Shown here one piece after another: positions 1-7,944 of a stretch of DNA of 64,000 nt (positions are counted from its first letter, which is position 1; every line of letters begins with the position of its first letter). The stretch lies in contig JABXJT010000006.1 in NCBI GenBank assembly GCA_013375455.1, forward strand, positions 45,880 through 109,879, given 5' to 3'. The notes under the pieces are model-generated. The model was given only the letters and a program-made list of their open reading frames with translations. It searched no databases and was not told where the DNA came from. The translations under genes were made by a program, and so were the position numbers. This stretch comes from Candidatus Helarchaeota archaeon. GTDB taxonomy: Archaea > Asgardarchaeota > Lokiarchaeia > Helarchaeales > HEL-GB-A.

Positions 1-1
1 C

Positions 2-367
2 ACTACACTACAGCTTGCCATATTAGGTTGTCTGACACTTTTCTGTGTTTATGGAGGGCGTTTGTTAGGTACCAAACTAAATCAATATGAGGCATTCCTC
101 ATCAGCGCCCTCATTTTTGGGTTTGTCTATCCTTGGCACACTCTTTGGTTCGCATTTGGATATGCGCTCTTTGGATTTTTCCTCTGCCTCCTATATCAGC
201 GTACGGGTACTTATGCCACCGTCTATGTCGCCTATTTTTTGGGATTTTTCACGCATGCTGTAGTTCCCTGGCGTGGCTTTTCGGTCACCTGGTATATCAT
301 CATTCCACTGGGCATTCTCTTTGCCGTATTTCTTACTTTTTATTTAGTTAAATATAAAAATGCTTGA
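2..367 (+). CDS. CPBP-like intramembrane protease, C-terminal part (gene cut by window start)
   Basis: The reading frame is open back to the window edge, so the gene starts outside; a TTG at 62 is only an internal candidate. The visible 121 residues are almost entirely hydrophobic, with about four membrane segments. The segments resemble the second and third conserved blocks of the CPBP (CAAX protease/bacteriocin-processing) family: SALIFGFVYP, like the family's S-x-FG-x-x-H block, and a G-x-x-YQRTGTYATVYVAYF stretch, like its 'LRTGSLWAPILAH' block. The expected His of the second block is replaced here. The catalytic EExxxR block would be upstream and cannot be seen, so whether the protein is an active metalloprotease is open. 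Confidence 0.55.
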   Translation, partial: TTLQLAILGCLTLFCVYGGRLLGTKLNQYEAFLISALIFGFVYPWHTLWFAFGYALFGFFLCLLYQRTGTYATVYVAYFLGFFTHAVVPWRGFSVTWYIIIPLGILFAVFLTFYLVKYKNA

Positions 368-448
368 AACAGGAAAAGTACCTCCTATTCGAATGCCTTA
401 TAATATAAAAATTCCGAATACTGTCGATTCAGCGGAACAGTAATGCTC

Positions 449-1627
449 TCAGTGCATGCCTTCCTTGTGCACCCTCTTGAACTGAGTGGGCAGGTTAGGT
501 TCGGGCGTAAAATCCCGCACCTTCACCATAGTCAGTGCATCGTGGGGGCAATTGAAAGCACAGATCCCGCAACCGAGGCATCGATTTTCATCGTGGTATA
601 TGAAATCGTCTGAGAGATCCGACTTGTGTGGCCAGTGACGCCACATCGCATTCACGGGACACATCTTCACGCAGGTGTTGCACTTCCGACATTTTGCTTC
701 ATCCCGTCTTGGTTGAAAATTTGACTTCATAGTCTGATAGAAATTCCCCCACCCCGTGATATTCTTGGTATAGCCACCCAGGACGTGACAGCAGCAAGGA
801 CAACACATGCAGATGAAGAAGGCCTCTGTGGGAGAAGCGTTATTCAAGGTTGAGGCCACGAGCCCTTCTTTGAAACACTCCTCGAGAACCTCTAGGGCTT
901 TCTCTTGGGAAACGTAATTGATAGACCGCGCCCCCGGCGTTTCTTTAGATAACTGAACACACATATCTGCAAAAAAACTAAGGAGGATGCAGCAATCAAT
1001 CTTGTGGTCGCAGTTCCTATGTCTTACCCTACAGTTGCAGTAGCCGATGGCCACGGTTTTATTCGCCTTTATTATACTGCTTGCTAGTTCGTAGGGTAAT
1101 ACCTTTGCCTCGACATCAATGGGTTCATCCACCATCAGAGTCCTGAAAGCTGGATATTTTGAAGGACCCCATTCCATCAAATATCCTTCCTCATAATATT
1201 TGTTTATCACCTCCCTATAAGTTAAGCCGGCGGGATCCGTGGTATCGTCTTTGCCTATAGTGCCTAAAATATCACTCATGCCCCAAGTGCCCACGTGGAA
1301 GTATATTTTCACGTCTGACCTTTTTTTGCCACCAGGAATTTTTAGCCTCAAAATGCCACCCCTAATGAATAATTGGTCCAAAATCGCTTTAACTTTCTCT
1401 AAATCTTTCCCAGATTCTTTTGCTATCATTTTTGCCGTCTTAAATTTTCCTCCAATCCAAGGACATTCCAAATACTTCCCTATCTCTGCCATCTCTACTG
1501 TAGGAAAGAAAAGCTTGAGGACTTTCATCACTGATGGCGACTTCGGAGCCCGAAACGGTGCCTCATTCATCGTTTTTCTTAATTCTTCATAAACCTGCTC
1601 TTCTTTTGTCTTACTTTCTTGCCCCAT
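449..1627 (-). CDS. Winged-helix-like / 2x[4Fe-4S] ferredoxin-type protein
   Basis: A 392-residue soluble protein. Residues about 30-110 look like a helix-rich winged-helix segment. A middle section is rich in cysteine (C197, C199, C206, C212, C213, then a cluster at 273-280). The C-terminus carries two canonical [4Fe-4S] ferredoxin motifs, at 313-323 (CRKCNTCVKMC) and 350-360 (CLGCGICAFNC), each followed by Pro or PH. It is probably an electron-transfer or redox-sensing protein, and the extra cysteines could hold a further metal centre. The ATG is preceded by a good Shine-Dalgarno sequence (AAGGTGGA), and a TATA box lies about 45 bp upstream. It is transcribed alone, divergent from the methyltransferase at 1876. 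The partner and reaction cannot be told from context. Confidence 0.8.
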   Translation of the reverse strand: MGQESKTKEEQVYEELRKTMNEAPFRAPKSPSVMKVLKLFFPTVEMAEIGKYLECPWIGGKFKTAKMIAKESGKDLEKVKAILDQLFIRGGILRLKIPGGKKRSDVKIYFHVGTWGMSDILGTIGKDDTTDPAGLTYREVINKYYEEGYLMEWGPSKYPAFRTLMVDEPIDVEAKVLPYELASSIIKANKTVAIGYCNCRVRHRNCDHKIDCCILLSFFADMCVQLSKETPGARSINYVSQEKALEVLEECFKEGLVASTLNNASPTEAFFICMCCPCCCHVLGGYTKNITGWGNFYQTMKSNFQPRRDEAKCRKCNTCVKMCPVNAMWRHWPHKSDLSDDFIYHDENRCLGCGICAFNCPHDALTMVKVRDFTPEPNLPTQFKRVHKEGMH

Positions 1628-1631
1628 TCAG

Positions 1632-1680
1632 TCCACCTTTCAATTTGGTTTTAAAAAATAGTTCTGATTATATTTAAAAA
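1632..1680 (-). promoter_or_regulatory. Promoter and RBS of the ferredoxin-type gene
   Basis: On the minus strand a TATA-like TTTTTAAATATAAT lies at about 1680-1667, and a GGTGGA ribosome binding site at about 1637-1630, 5-8 bases before the ATG at 1627. The spacing fits a short leader. Confidence 0.5.
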
Positions 1681-1836
1681 CTAACTCTTAATTTAAAATT
1701 GTCTAAATAGTAAATATTCACATATTGGCAAACACCCATTAATTCCAATAGAGCCCTATTGGAACAAGTTGAGTTGTTTGCAAAGGACGTGATTGTGCAA
1801 CCGAACCAAGATCAATTTACATTGCGTAAAAAATTG

Positions 1837-1870
1837 TTTATATAAGTAGCTTTTCCTCAATATGGGATGA
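1837..1870 (+). promoter_or_regulatory. TATA box and RBS ahead of the DNA methyltransferase
   Basis: TTTATATAAG at 1837-1846 is a good archaeal TATA box. GGGATGA at 1864-1870 can serve as ribosome binding site for the ATG at 1876. The predicted transcription start falls near 1867, so the leader is very short. Confidence 0.5.
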
Positions 1871-1875
1871 TTTGA

Positions 1876-3009
1876 ATGCCTGAATTCAAACTAAAGGATG
1901 TTAAAAAAAAGAGATTGAGCTGGCAATTAGATCCGGCAGTTTTGGAAAAAATCAACAAAGATCCAAACTATAAGAAAGATTCATCCAAAAGTATAAGCAC
2001 ATTGACCCCTATAGTTCGGAATTTACTTAAGAAAGCACGCGAATTATATACATCTGGGGACTTTATTAATTGTGCAAAGATTTTCCGGCAATTAGGAAAA
2101 ATTATTCGAGATTTAGAATATGATATTGAAATTAAGGGTGATTACAATGAGAAGAATATCTTGAATGATTTAAGGGGAAAAGAATGGCTCCGTCATACAA
2201 AAAGTTGGCTAGTTGTTGATGGGAAACCATCGGATATTCCCTCTGAAATTAAAGATCATCCCGCCAGTTATCCTCCCGATCTCGCGAAACACTTCATTGA
2301 ATTTTTTACCAAGGAAAATGATTGGGTCTTTGATCCTTTTATGGGAATTGGGAGCACCCTCGTCGCTTGTATGGGATTAAATCGCAATTGTTGGGGCACG
2401 GAGCTCAATCCTAAATACGCGGAATATGCTCAACGCCGCGCCACTGTTAGGCAACCAAAAGTGGATTCTTACTTGGCCCAGAAAGAAGGGAAAGACACAA
2501 CGTATCAGGTCTTTAATGCAGATTGTCGGGAAAGTCTAAAAATTTGGAAAGAAAATCAGTATGAACGAGTTAAGTTCATTCTTACCTCGCCCCCCTATTG
2601 GAACATATTAGCAGATTCGCGGGGGGGCGTGAAATCAGCGCTAAAACAACGCATTGAAGAAGGGTTCGATCAGACTTATAGCGACAACGCGCGTGATCTA
2701 GGTAATATTACCCAGTATGAAAAATATTTGGAGGAAATACACAGTATCTTTGCTAGTTTTCTTGAATTTATGATTCCTGGGGGCTATGTCATGATAATTC
2801 TTCAAAATGTGCGCCCTCGTGATGGCATTATGCGCCCCCTCACTTGGGATCTCGCCAAAAAATTAAGTGATATCTTCCTCCTCCGGCAAGAATTCGTCTG
2901 GTGCCAAGATCAAAAATTTATGGGCATCTGGGGGTATCCAACAACATACGTTTCAAATGTTCATCATCATTACTGCCTCGTCTTTCAAGTTCCCGAAAAG
3001 CAACAATGA
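1876..3009 (+). CDS. DNA methyltransferase (N4-cytosine/N6-adenine type), orphan
   Basis: A 377-residue protein. The SAM-binding motif, DPFMGIGST (residues about 153-161), is followed by ELNPKYAEYAQRR and, at about 237-242, by the catalytic TSPPYW. SPPY is typical of amino-methyltransferases, and SPPYW often marks N4-cytosine enzymes. SAM motif before catalytic motif is the reverse of the common beta order (compare the gene ending at 14169). The N-terminal ~100 residues are basic and helical and may contact DNA. No nuclease or specificity gene is adjacent; the nearest nuclease-like gene is the HNH protein at 4857. It may therefore be an orphan methylase or the remains of a restriction-modification set. 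The recognition site cannot be predicted. Confidence 0.85.
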   Translation: MPEFKLKDVKKKRLSWQLDPAVLEKINKDPNYKKDSSKSISTLTPIVRNLLKKARELYTSGDFINCAKIFRQLGKIIRDLEYDIEIKGDYNEKNILNDLRGKEWLRHTKSWLVVDGKPSDIPSEIKDHPASYPPDLAKHFIEFFTKENDWVFDPFMGIGSTLVACMGLNRNCWGTELNPKYAEYAQRRATVRQPKVDSYLAQKEGKDTTYQVFNADCRESLKIWKENQYERVKFILTSPPYWNILADSRGGVKSALKQRIEEGFDQTYSDNARDLGNITQYEKYLEEIHSIFASFLEFMIPGGYVMIILQNVRPRDGIMRPLTWDLAKKLSDIFLLRQEFVWCQDQKFMGIWGYPTTYVSNVHHHYCLVFQVPEKQQ

Positions 3010-3602
3010 ATCAGATTGTTTTAAAAAATTATTTTGAAAATAAATTGACAAATGTCTGAATTAAATTCAATCACGCAAAAAACCCCTTATTCAAACCAAT
3101 AATAGCATTGTGTCGGAAAATCTACGTTTATGAATTCAGGGATTTTAAATGTCTATTGATTGTGGAATTCAATTTTTGGAGGTTAAAAAAAAGTATGACG
3201 TGCGCTCCATTAATTTCTCCGAAATTATCCTAAAAATTTGCATTTTACTCAATTAATTAAAAATTTTTGAGGCACACGATTCCAAAGGGAATTTTATAAC
3301 TAATATTATTTTACGCGCGCGATAATTAAATCTGGTTTTTTTTATACGAATGACTTCATTACCTCTATTTTTGACCGATCAATTGATCATTAGATCATTG
3401 ATATTTGGGAAGAGCACTTTTCTAAAACCGACCGTTCATCAAATTAAAAAGACCAATAGTCATTGTGAAAAATTTAACGACAAAATAACTAAAACTTTAA
3501 ATAATGATTAATGCCTTTTACATTATGATCACTCAACGAATAGTTGAGGACCACAACTCGATTATTAAGAATTTTGAAAAAAAAATATACTAAAAAAAAA
3601 AA
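3010..3602. other. AT-rich intergenic region
   Basis: About 590 bp with no convincing ORF. It contains a perfect 12-bp palindrome, GATCAATTGATC (3377-3388), within a cluster of GATC/TGATC words up to about 3400. That could be an operator or chance. The last 30 bp are nearly all A/T and include ATATAC near 3585-3590, probably the TATA region of the histone gene. Confidence 0.4.
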
Positions 3603-3620
3603 TTGAACGAGGGAGAAAAC

Positions 3621-3836
3621 ATGGCAAAGAGACGTTATTTCGCTTGGAGTCCTCTCCGGGCATTAATGGCGCTTCAAGGTGCAAAAATCGTAGCTCGAGA
3701 GGCTGTCGGTTACCTAATTGAGTGGCTTCAAGAAAAATCTATCGATTTAACAAAGCGTGCATTAGTTCTTGCACGCCATGCTAAACGAAAGAAAATCACT
3801 AAAGGCGACATCGCTCTTGCAATCAAGGGTTATTAA
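3621..3836 (+). CDS. Archaeal histone (divergent, solitary copy)
   Basis: A 71-residue protein consisting of one histone fold (alpha1-L1-alpha2-L2-alpha3) with no long tail. The hallmark end of helix 2 and loop 2 is clear: ALVLARHAKRKKITKGDI, followed by ALAIKGY. Members of this family dimerise, wrap DNA and extend into longer polymers. The start is taken at the ATG at 3621 because GAGGGAGAA lies just upstream; a TTG at 3603 would add six residues without support. The first helix (RYFAWSPLRALMALQ) differs strongly from the three histones at 12.8-14.1 kb, while loop 2 is nearly the same. It may thus have different dimer partners or DNA preference. Confidence 0.93.
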   Translation: MAKRRYFAWSPLRALMALQGAKIVAREAVGYLIEWLQEKSIDLTKRALVLARHAKRKKITKGDIALAIKGY

Positions 3837-3870
3837 ACTCAAACCCTAGCACTTCCTACCTAATCCCCCC

Positions 3871-3879
3871 TTTTTTTTT
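3871..3879 (+). terminator. T-run terminator after the histone gene
   Basis: Six C residues followed by nine T, 35 bp after the stop codon. T-tracts act as intrinsic terminators in archaea. Confidence 0.6.
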
Positions 3880-3976
3880 CTTATGCAATCGAAAATTGCT
3901 TATTGAGCGAATTTATTGAGTTATGTAATATTTTATTCAGATCTGGACTTATAAACACCGTCGAAAATTCCTGGGT

Positions 3977-4228
3977 CGTGAACTACCACTGCCTAAAGGC
4001 AGGTGGATTCCTCCTTCCTTGACCACTGCCTGCGAGCGCAGGGCTTACACGATCTCCAGAGGCGTGACTTTCCGTGGTTCCCACGGTAGTATCATTTTCG
4101 CAAATGATGATCATACTTTTATCCATTCTCCTATATAACTTTGAGAGATACCTGAAAGTATTATGAGCATCAAAACTAAGAGATAATGTATTATTAATCC
4201 ACCCACTCCCTAAAGGATGTGGCTTTCA
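3977..4228. mobile_element. IS200/IS605-like end relic or structured RNA
   Basis: A 250-bp stretch with no ORF, noticeably richer in G+C than its flanks. At both ends is an imperfect palindrome around CCTAAAGG: CCACTGCCT/AGGCAGGTGG at 3986-4006 and CCACTCCCTAAAGGATGTGG near 4202-4222. These resemble the subterminal hairpins of IS200/IS605 elements. Between them are more stem-loops: CCTGCG-AG-CGCAGG (about 4028-4042), CCGTGG-TTC-CCACGG (4072-4086) and ATCATTT-TCGC-AAATGAT (4091-4108). No transposase or TnpB gene is present. The simplest reading is a non-autonomous or decayed element. The run of hairpins could also be a guide-type (omega/reRNA-like) or other noncoding RNA. Confidence 0.45.
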
Positions 4229-4350
4229 ATCAAGGTAAAAAATTATGGCGTTAAACGTAGGTTAATCAAATTTTATCAACCAATTTAAAAAAATAGGGGG
4301 TGAAATGTGGTTATCGGTGAAAAAAAACCAATTTCCACTAATTTAAATTT

Positions 4351-4503
4351 TTAATAGCGCCTGGGTCTTCGTTTTCTATAACAATCCCTACAATAAACAG
4401 GTCGCGATCCATCCGGCTTGAACGGCACTTCGGTTTCTTGACCACAATCTGCGCAAGTCACTTTGTGCAATTCTCTTCCGCGGTCGTCACGTCTAACACC
4501 CAT
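4351..4503 (-). CDS. Small CxxC-x17-CxxC zinc-ribbon protein
   Basis: A 50-residue protein made almost entirely of one zinc ribbon: CADCG, then 'EVPFKPDGSRPVYC' and CRDC, followed by a very basic RKRRPRRY tail. This fits the short CxxC-x17-CxxC zinc-ribbon family (TIGR04272-like) found in many archaea and bacteria, of unknown function. The basic tail suggests nucleic-acid or ribosome binding, which is inference. The start is placed at the ATG at 4503, preceded by GGTG. A start at 4575 would add 24 hydrophobic residues that are not part of the family. Confidence 0.75.
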   Translation of the reverse strand: MGVRRDDRGRELHKVTCADCGQETEVPFKPDGSRPVYCRDCYRKRRPRRY

Positions 4504-4856
4504 CTTATTCACCATTGCTTTTATTATTATAAAAATTAAATTCAATGATTTAGATATTTCAAAATCTTTTAACAAGAAATTTCAAATTCTAAAAGCAGAA
4601 ACTTAACCATTATAATCTATTTTAAGGGTTATTATCAAACTATATAAATTATATTCTAGGATTTGTTACTAACCAACTTCCCCGTTTTGCTTTCTTTTAA
4701 AATGAATTAAAGGAATGATGGAAATCGAAAATTTCTCTATAAAGATAGGCTTCGAAAAATTTTAAATTACAGACGTCGTAAAACCGTGATTTTACGACAT
4801 TTTGCGGCTCAACCTGGCAACTAAAGATTGCTGGAAAGCGTGGCTATAGGTTAAAA
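4504..4856. other. Intergenic region with a perfect inverted repeat
   Basis: About 350 bp, AT-rich, without a convincing ORF. The one clear structure is the inverted repeat at 4775-4798, listed separately. Confidence 0.4.
4775..4798. repeat. Perfect 9-bp inverted repeat (stem-loop)
   Basis: GTCGTAAAA and its exact complement TTTTACGAC are separated by six bases. It lies 59 bp beyond the stop codon of the minus-strand HNH gene, so it may end that transcript or act as a protein-binding site. Confidence 0.6.
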
Positions 4857-5417
4857 TTACTCTTTATCAAACATCCCTTCAAGACAATAAACAGTTAATT
4901 TACCTTGATGTTTTTCTGTTTCACAACGAGGTCCCATGTCACAGTTTGGGCATAATGCAGATGGTAACTCCTTTTTTCTTACAGGCAAAGTACCTAATTT
5001 AGCGTGCAGTTCATAGAGTAGCTTTAAATATTTTCCTTCAGCTATGCGCGGTATCTCATTGCGGTGCTCCAGCCCTCTCCACTCATACAGTCGTTTATCT
5101 CCTTTATTGAGGTTGCATTGCTTACATACCCAAATAGAGTTTTCTACCGTGTCAGGCCCACCCCGGCTTCTTGGTAAAATGTGTTCGCGTTCTAATTTCT
5201 TGTGGGATCCGCAATATATGCATTCATTCGATTTTTCGTGTTCTTTTATGTATTCTCTTATTGAAGATGACCAATGGATGTCTCCATCCCGTAATTTGAT
5301 GAACCTATCCATCCGAAACCTATAATTTTTCGGACCAAACCCAGCCGATGTTGAAATAATTTTTGTATATTGCCAAAAAATTAAGTCTTTAATTGTTTTT
5401 ACAATAGGTGGTGGCAT
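4857..5417 (-). CDS. HNH endonuclease
   Basis: A 186-residue protein with a classic Cys-type HNH fold: CIYC at 66-69, the catalytic pair E78-H79 in REHILPRSRGG, N93, and CKQC at 98-101 (zinc site). A second set of cysteines near the C-terminus (C156, C159, C165, C178) may hold a second metal. Proteins of this class cut or nick DNA. A strong ribosome binding site (GGGAGGAAAATT) precedes the ATG. It stands alone between a zinc-ribbon gene and an orphan ORF, in a region with several DNA methyltransferases, so it could be a restriction nuclease, a mobile-element nuclease or a repair enzyme. Nothing in the sequence decides between these. Confidence 0.85.
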   Translation of the reverse strand: MPPPIVKTIKDLIFWQYTKIISTSAGFGPKNYRFRMDRFIKLRDGDIHWSSSIREYIKEHEKSNECIYCGSHKKLEREHILPRSRGGPDTVENSIWVCKQCNLNKGDKRLYEWRGLEHRNEIPRIAEGKYLKLLYELHAKLGTLPVRKKELPSALCPNCDMGPRCETEKHQGKLTVYCLEGMFDKE

Positions 5418-5562
5418 AATTTTCCTCCCATTTATTTTTGTTTATGAATTATATCATTAATGATATAAATAAATCACGGTTTTAAGTTATAATTTCTGAA
5501 TTCACAAAAGCCTTATTATACAGCAATTTAAAAATAATATCATTCGAACTGACAGTGAAAAT

Positions 5563-5592
5563 CTTATAAAAACTTATAAAAAGTTATAAAAA
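5563..5592. repeat. Three tandem 10-bp repeats
   Basis: CTTATAAAAA, CTTATAAAAA and GTTATAAAAA follow each other directly. Shortly after (about 5604-5632) the word AAATGCGCAAAT occurs twice, 17 bp apart. These lie between the HNH gene and the orphan ORF, and may be binding sites or a slipped-strand array. Confidence 0.6.
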
Positions 5593-5651
5593 TCTCCCAA
5601 AGTAAATGCGCAAATGAAGGAAATGCGCAAATCATTCCGAAGGGTTTAAAT

Positions 5652-5698
5652 AGAAGGGCGCCCTTCTTCTATCTGACCACACCAGTTCTCATGGTGTG
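5652..5698. repeat. Two adjacent inverted repeats at the end of the orphan ORF
   Basis: AGAAGGGCGCCCTTCT (5652-5667) is a perfect 16-bp palindrome. CACACCA / TGGTGTG (5678-5684 and 5692-5698) forms a 7-bp stem whose loop contains the stop codon of the minus-strand ORF at 5689. Together they could end the minus-strand transcript or mark the boundary of an inserted element. Confidence 0.6.
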
Positions 5699-6015
5699 AG
5701 TATCTTACTCAAAGAACAATTGAATTTCAGGAACTTGATCCCCCCATTCTTAGTGGTTGCTTGCACAAGTTGGGGACGTAATAAAGCCCCATTTGAACCC
5801 AAGCAGTCCCTCCTTGGAATGGAGTAAGAATTCAGGCGCTCTTTGAGTATTGCGTGGTAACTCCCTTCAGGTCTCCAGACCCAGTGACCATCCTCAAGAG
5901 CGAACTCTTGGTGCTCTTCACCACCGCGCTGGATGGCTTGAACCCGGCGACGGGCGTACCGCCTGATAACCTTAGGGCGGGTCTTCTCGCTTGTGGGAAG
6001 ATGAAGAATTGGCAT
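5689..6015 (-). CDS. Hypothetical basic protein, GC-rich orphan ORF
   Basis: A 108-residue ORF that I do not recognise. The N-terminal 70 residues look like a real protein: Arg-rich (KVIRRYARRRVQAIQRG), then a charged and aromatic stretch (DGHWVWRPEGSYHAILKERL). The C-terminal third is less typical. Base composition is clearly higher in G+C, with many codons ending in G or C, unlike the AT-rich flanks. That suggests recent arrival, or a structured noncoding RNA instead of a gene. It begins at an ATG with an A/T-rich stretch upstream and no strong ribosome binding site. Its end is bounded by two inverted repeats. Confidence 0.35.
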   Translation of the reverse strand: MPILHLPTSEKTRPKVIRRYARRRVQAIQRGGEEHQEFALEDGHWVWRPEGSYHAILKERLNSYSIPRRDCLGSNGALLRPQLVQATTKNGGIKFLKFNCSLSKILTP

Positions 6016-6144
6016 AGAAACTTATAGTTTTTATAACTGATTTGAAGGTTCCCTTCCTTTCATCTACGAAACAGTGGATTTAAATTCATTTTGTATAAAA
6101 TTTAAGATAAAATCTAATTGTTTTAAAAAAAGCAGGTAAAAACC

Positions 6145-7920
6145 TTGTATCAGAGAAAGGGTAAGAAATTTTCATGGGAGAGAGCTTTTAAGGCGTGCAT
6201 TCTCATGGGGATTATCACTGGCGTGGGTTTTTACGTTTGGCTTGATACTACCCTAAAAAGCGCGAAAAACGAGTTTGATCTCTTTTTTAATGGATTTGAT
6301 GTAGAATCCTCCCTCATTGACGAAGCTTATATTAATTACACGCTTCTGGACTTGCGCGCACAACAAATTGAAAAGCTAATAGGGTTATACCATATTCCCT
6401 TCAATATGACGGGAGAGGGCTGGGACTATTATCCCCCTGTGGGTGTTCGATGGTCCTATACGAGTGCAAGATTTTACAATAATTCAGAACTTTTAGCCAC
6501 TTTCGATCCTTCAAACGAAAGTTCCCCATTTAATGATAGGAATAATATGACCTATTCTGGTGATAGAGGGCATACGGCTTTATACGAAGGCGTTTATACA
6601 GCGGGTGAAGCATTTCGGTATGCTTGGGCTAAGAGGAACAATGAAACAGGAAATATGACCGCCGCGTTAAATCGCATTTGGAAACTTGTAAAAGGCTATG
6701 ACCTGCTCAGTAATGTTTCATCACAATCCGCCTTTGTCAGATATGCCGTTCCCGACACGTCCTTAGCCCGTCAAATGTTTCCAGGGCATTGGGAAACAGA
6801 AGATCATGATGTCGTTGAATATAGAGGGTTCAACTGGAGTTTATCCAGACATCTATCTCGAGACGTGTCCATTGGGATCATGTTTGGACTATCCATGGTG
6901 TATGCGTTAGTGAATGACTCAGCACTTCGGGCAACGGTCGGGCGGATCATCGATAAAACAGTCCAATATTGGTATAATTGCAATTGGAGGCTCATAGATA
7001 CAGATGGTACTCAGCATGAATCAGGCGATTTTGTTGGATTTCGTCCATATATAGATGGTACAAACATTCTTACATTTCTTCAAATGGGTAAAATGGTGAA
7101 TCCAGATAAATGGGGCCCCGTATATCTTCATTACGTGTATGACCGCGGGCTTGTTAATACGATCGGCAGATCAATGAAATTAGGTGTTGATTTAACTCCT
7201 AAAATTTATGATGGCTATTATGGGTGTAATTTCATGTACAACAATGCTCCTACGCTCATTTGGTTAGAAACTGATCCCGAATTGAGAGAACTTTATCTTA
7301 GAAATTGGCTCAATATTATACATGATTTCACGAAATTTCATAGGAACGCTAATTTTGATGTGGTATGGTTGCTATGTCACACTGAGATTCAGGAAAACCT
7401 ATACGATCCGCCTACCATAACGCTTCACGACTACGATTTAGAAATTTGGAGCCAGTCGAAATACTTGAACAACCCGACTGATAAGGATTATATTAAAAAC
7501 TTCACCGTTCGAGACATTAAAGATTCTCTTATGAGATATGCAGTACGACGATATCCTAATCGGGATTATTATTGGGCGACAACTCCAGGAACTTTTCCAA
7601 ACCAACATCAACAGGAAATCAATTTGAGTGGTTATATTGTGCCCTATCCTCAATACGACTATTGGGAGCCGACGACGGAGCTTGGTAATTTAATTGTGGA
7701 CGTGTTGTCATTATTCGGGCGAGAAATTAAAGACGAAGGCATTTTGAATAACTCTTTACCCGTTGATATGAGAAAAGCGGAAGATATTATGTGGCAACGC
7801 AGAAGTTTCACGGTAGCCACCACAGAAAGAACAACTAACAACCCTGGTACCTTTCAAGTACCCATGGGTCCTGAATATCTCTCAGTGTATTGGATGGCAA
7901 AGTATCTTGAATTATTTTAA
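6145..7920 (+). CDS. Large membrane-anchored extracellular protein, unknown (possibly alpha/alpha-toroid)
   Basis: A 591-residue protein with one N-terminal membrane segment (residues about 14-33) after a basic KGKKFSWER, so the rest should face outward. The outer part is rich in Trp, Tyr and Asn, with many N-x-S/T sequons (for example NYT, NMT, NES, NET, NVS, NWS), as expected of an archaeal glycosylated surface protein. Helical patterns and motifs such as HTALYEGVYTAGEAFRYAW and APTLIWLETDPELRELYLR recall six-hairpin (alpha/alpha) glycosidase-like folds, but no family can be named. The TTG start follows GCAGGT. The next gene starts 24 bp later, so the two probably form an operon. Confidence 0.75.
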   Translation: MYQRKGKKFSWERAFKACILMGIITGVGFYVWLDTTLKSAKNEFDLFFNGFDVESSLIDEAYINYTLLDLRAQQIEKLIGLYHIPFNMTGEGWDYYPPVGVRWSYTSARFYNNSELLATFDPSNESSPFNDRNNMTYSGDRGHTALYEGVYTAGEAFRYAWAKRNNETGNMTAALNRIWKLVKGYDLLSNVSSQSAFVRYAVPDTSLARQMFPGHWETEDHDVVEYRGFNWSLSRHLSRDVSIGIMFGLSMVYALVNDSALRATVGRIIDKTVQYWYNCNWRLIDTDGTQHESGDFVGFRPYIDGTNILTFLQMGKMVNPDKWGPVYLHYVYDRGLVNTIGRSMKLGVDLTPKIYDGYYGCNFMYNNAPTLIWLETDPELRELYLRNWLNIIHDFTKFHRNANFDVVWLLCHTEIQENLYDPPTITLHDYDLEIWSQSKYLNNPTDKDYIKNFTVRDIKDSLMRYAVRRYPNRDYYWATTPGTFPNQHQQEINLSGYIVPYPQYDYWEPTTELGNLIVDVLSLFGREIKDEGILNNSLPVDMRKAEDIMWQRRSFTVATTERTTNNPGTFQVPMGPEYLSVYWMAKYLELF

Positions 7921-7944
7921 TAAATAAAAAGGTAAAAAGAATTG

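Noticed and set aside
3010..3602. Operator or origin in the AT-rich spacer with GATC words
   Set aside because: Only one 12-bp palindrome stands out; no ORB-like repeats or Orc1/Cdc6 gene support an origin.
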